From: Planctomycetes bacterium RIFCSPHIGHO2_12_FULL_52_36
Lineage (GTDB): Bacteria > Planctomycetota > Brocadiia > Brocadiales > Bathyanammoxibiaceae
NCBI GenBank assembly: GCA_001828545.1
Contig: MHYW01000119.1
Location: 402-5,465, forward strand
Length of the DNA: 5,064 bases
Direction: 5' to 3'
The first letter of the stretch is position 1; each line of letters starts with the position of its first letter. The notes under the pieces were generated by a model. That model saw only the letters and a list, made by a program, of their open reading frames with translations, was not told where the DNA came from and did no database searches. The translations under genes and the position numbers were made by a program. Positions 4,859 to 5,064 of the stretch are shown in pieces.

Positions 4859-4892
4859 GGGTTCAAGGGTTTAAAGGTTTAAAGGCTCAAAG
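4853..4892 (+). repeat. Five-unit 8-bp tandem repeat spanning the deaminase stop and the serS leader
   Basis: Five consecutive octamers fill the region: GTTTAAGG, GTTCAAGG, GTTTAAAG, GTTTAAAG and GCTCAAAG. The first unit supplies the last Val codon and TAA stop of the deaminase (4853-4858); the last ends one base before the serS ATG at 4894. The only ribosome-binding-like sequence for serS is the weak AAAGG at 4881-4885, made by the repeat itself. Copy number changes would alter the spacing between the two genes. Confidence 0.85.
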
Positions 4893-4893
4893 T

Positions 4894-5064
4894 ATGCTTG
4901 ACTTAAATTTCATCAGAAAGAATCCCGAGGAGGTCAAGAGGGCCGTAAGGGAAAAACATGAGCGTGTGGACGTAGACCACCTACTAAAGCTGGACACCAA
5001 CAGGCGGGAGCTTCTACACCAGATAGAGACCCTCAGAAAGCAACTAAACGAGGGGTCAAAGAGG
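4894..5064 (+). CDS. serS: Seryl-tRNA synthetase, N-terminal part (partial at the window edge)
   Basis: Cytoplasmic class II aminoacyl-tRNA synthetase that charges tRNA-Ser (and tRNA-Sec where present) with serine. Only the first 57 codons are present; the frame is open to the window end. The opening MLDLNFIRKNPEEVKRAVRE is the characteristic start of bacterial SerRS. The following helix (VDHLLKLDTNRRELLHQIETLRK) begins the long antiparallel coiled-coil arm that binds the tRNA long variable arm. The catalytic class II motifs would lie beyond the window. The ATG at 4894 is the natural family start. The spacing from the preceding deaminase stop is 35 bases, made up of the octamer array, so cotranscription is possible though no functional link to the deaminase is obvious. 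A weak AAAGG eight bases upstream may serve as ribosome binding site. Confidence 0.93.
   Translation, partial: MLDLNFIRKNPEEVKRAVREKHERVDVDHLLKLDTNRRELLHQIETLRKQLNEGSKR

Overview
The window is a 5 kb piece of a bacterial chromosome with all genes on the + strand. It holds the end of a high-affinity phosphate uptake operon, then a two-gene purine-nucleoside pair, then the start of a seryl-tRNA synthetase gene. The lineage cannot be fixed by eye. The moderate-to-high GC, frequent AGG/ATA/GTA codons and many short palindromic repeats (GTAGGGGC...GCCCCTAC; GTCATTGCGAG...GAAGCAATC) resemble what I recall from Planctomycetota of the Brocadiales type and other subsurface lineages. That assignment is a low-confidence inference.

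Positions 1-2509 are the pst-phoU block. The first 15 bases may hold the last codons of pstC, overlapping pstA by ATGA. pstA (inner-membrane permease) and pstB (ATPase) follow, joined by a TAATG overlap. phoU (signalling/transport regulator) follows after a 90-base gap filled by an inverted repeat pair. Together they import phosphate and report phosphate status to the PhoR/PhoB type system.

Positions 2582-4858 encode a nucleoside phosphorylase of the MTAP/PNP family, whose motifs look closest to 5'-methylthioinosine phosphorylase, and an amidohydrolase-family adenosine-type deaminase. They make chemical sense as consecutive steps: deaminate an adenosine-type nucleoside (methylthioadenosine, or possibly aminodeoxyfutalosine), then phosphorolyse the resulting 6-oxopurine nucleoside. 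serS starts at 4894 and runs off the window.

The most unusual layer is the repeats. The four junctions from pstB onward each carry a different short-repeat structure: a compound inverted repeat before phoU, a ten-unit 7-bp periodic array before the phosphorylase, a perfect 28-bp palindrome before the deaminase, and a five-unit 8-bp array before serS. The 28-bp palindrome belongs to a family with fixed ends (GTAGGGGC/GCCCCTAC) and variable but self-complementary cores. Three more copies, one of them decayed, sit inside the deaminase gene, all in the same reading phase, and are translated into protein. This looks like a protein-invading palindromic element comparable in concept to the Rickettsia palindromic elements. 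The genes that follow these repeats mostly lack a Shine-Dalgarno sequence, whereas pstA and pstB have one.
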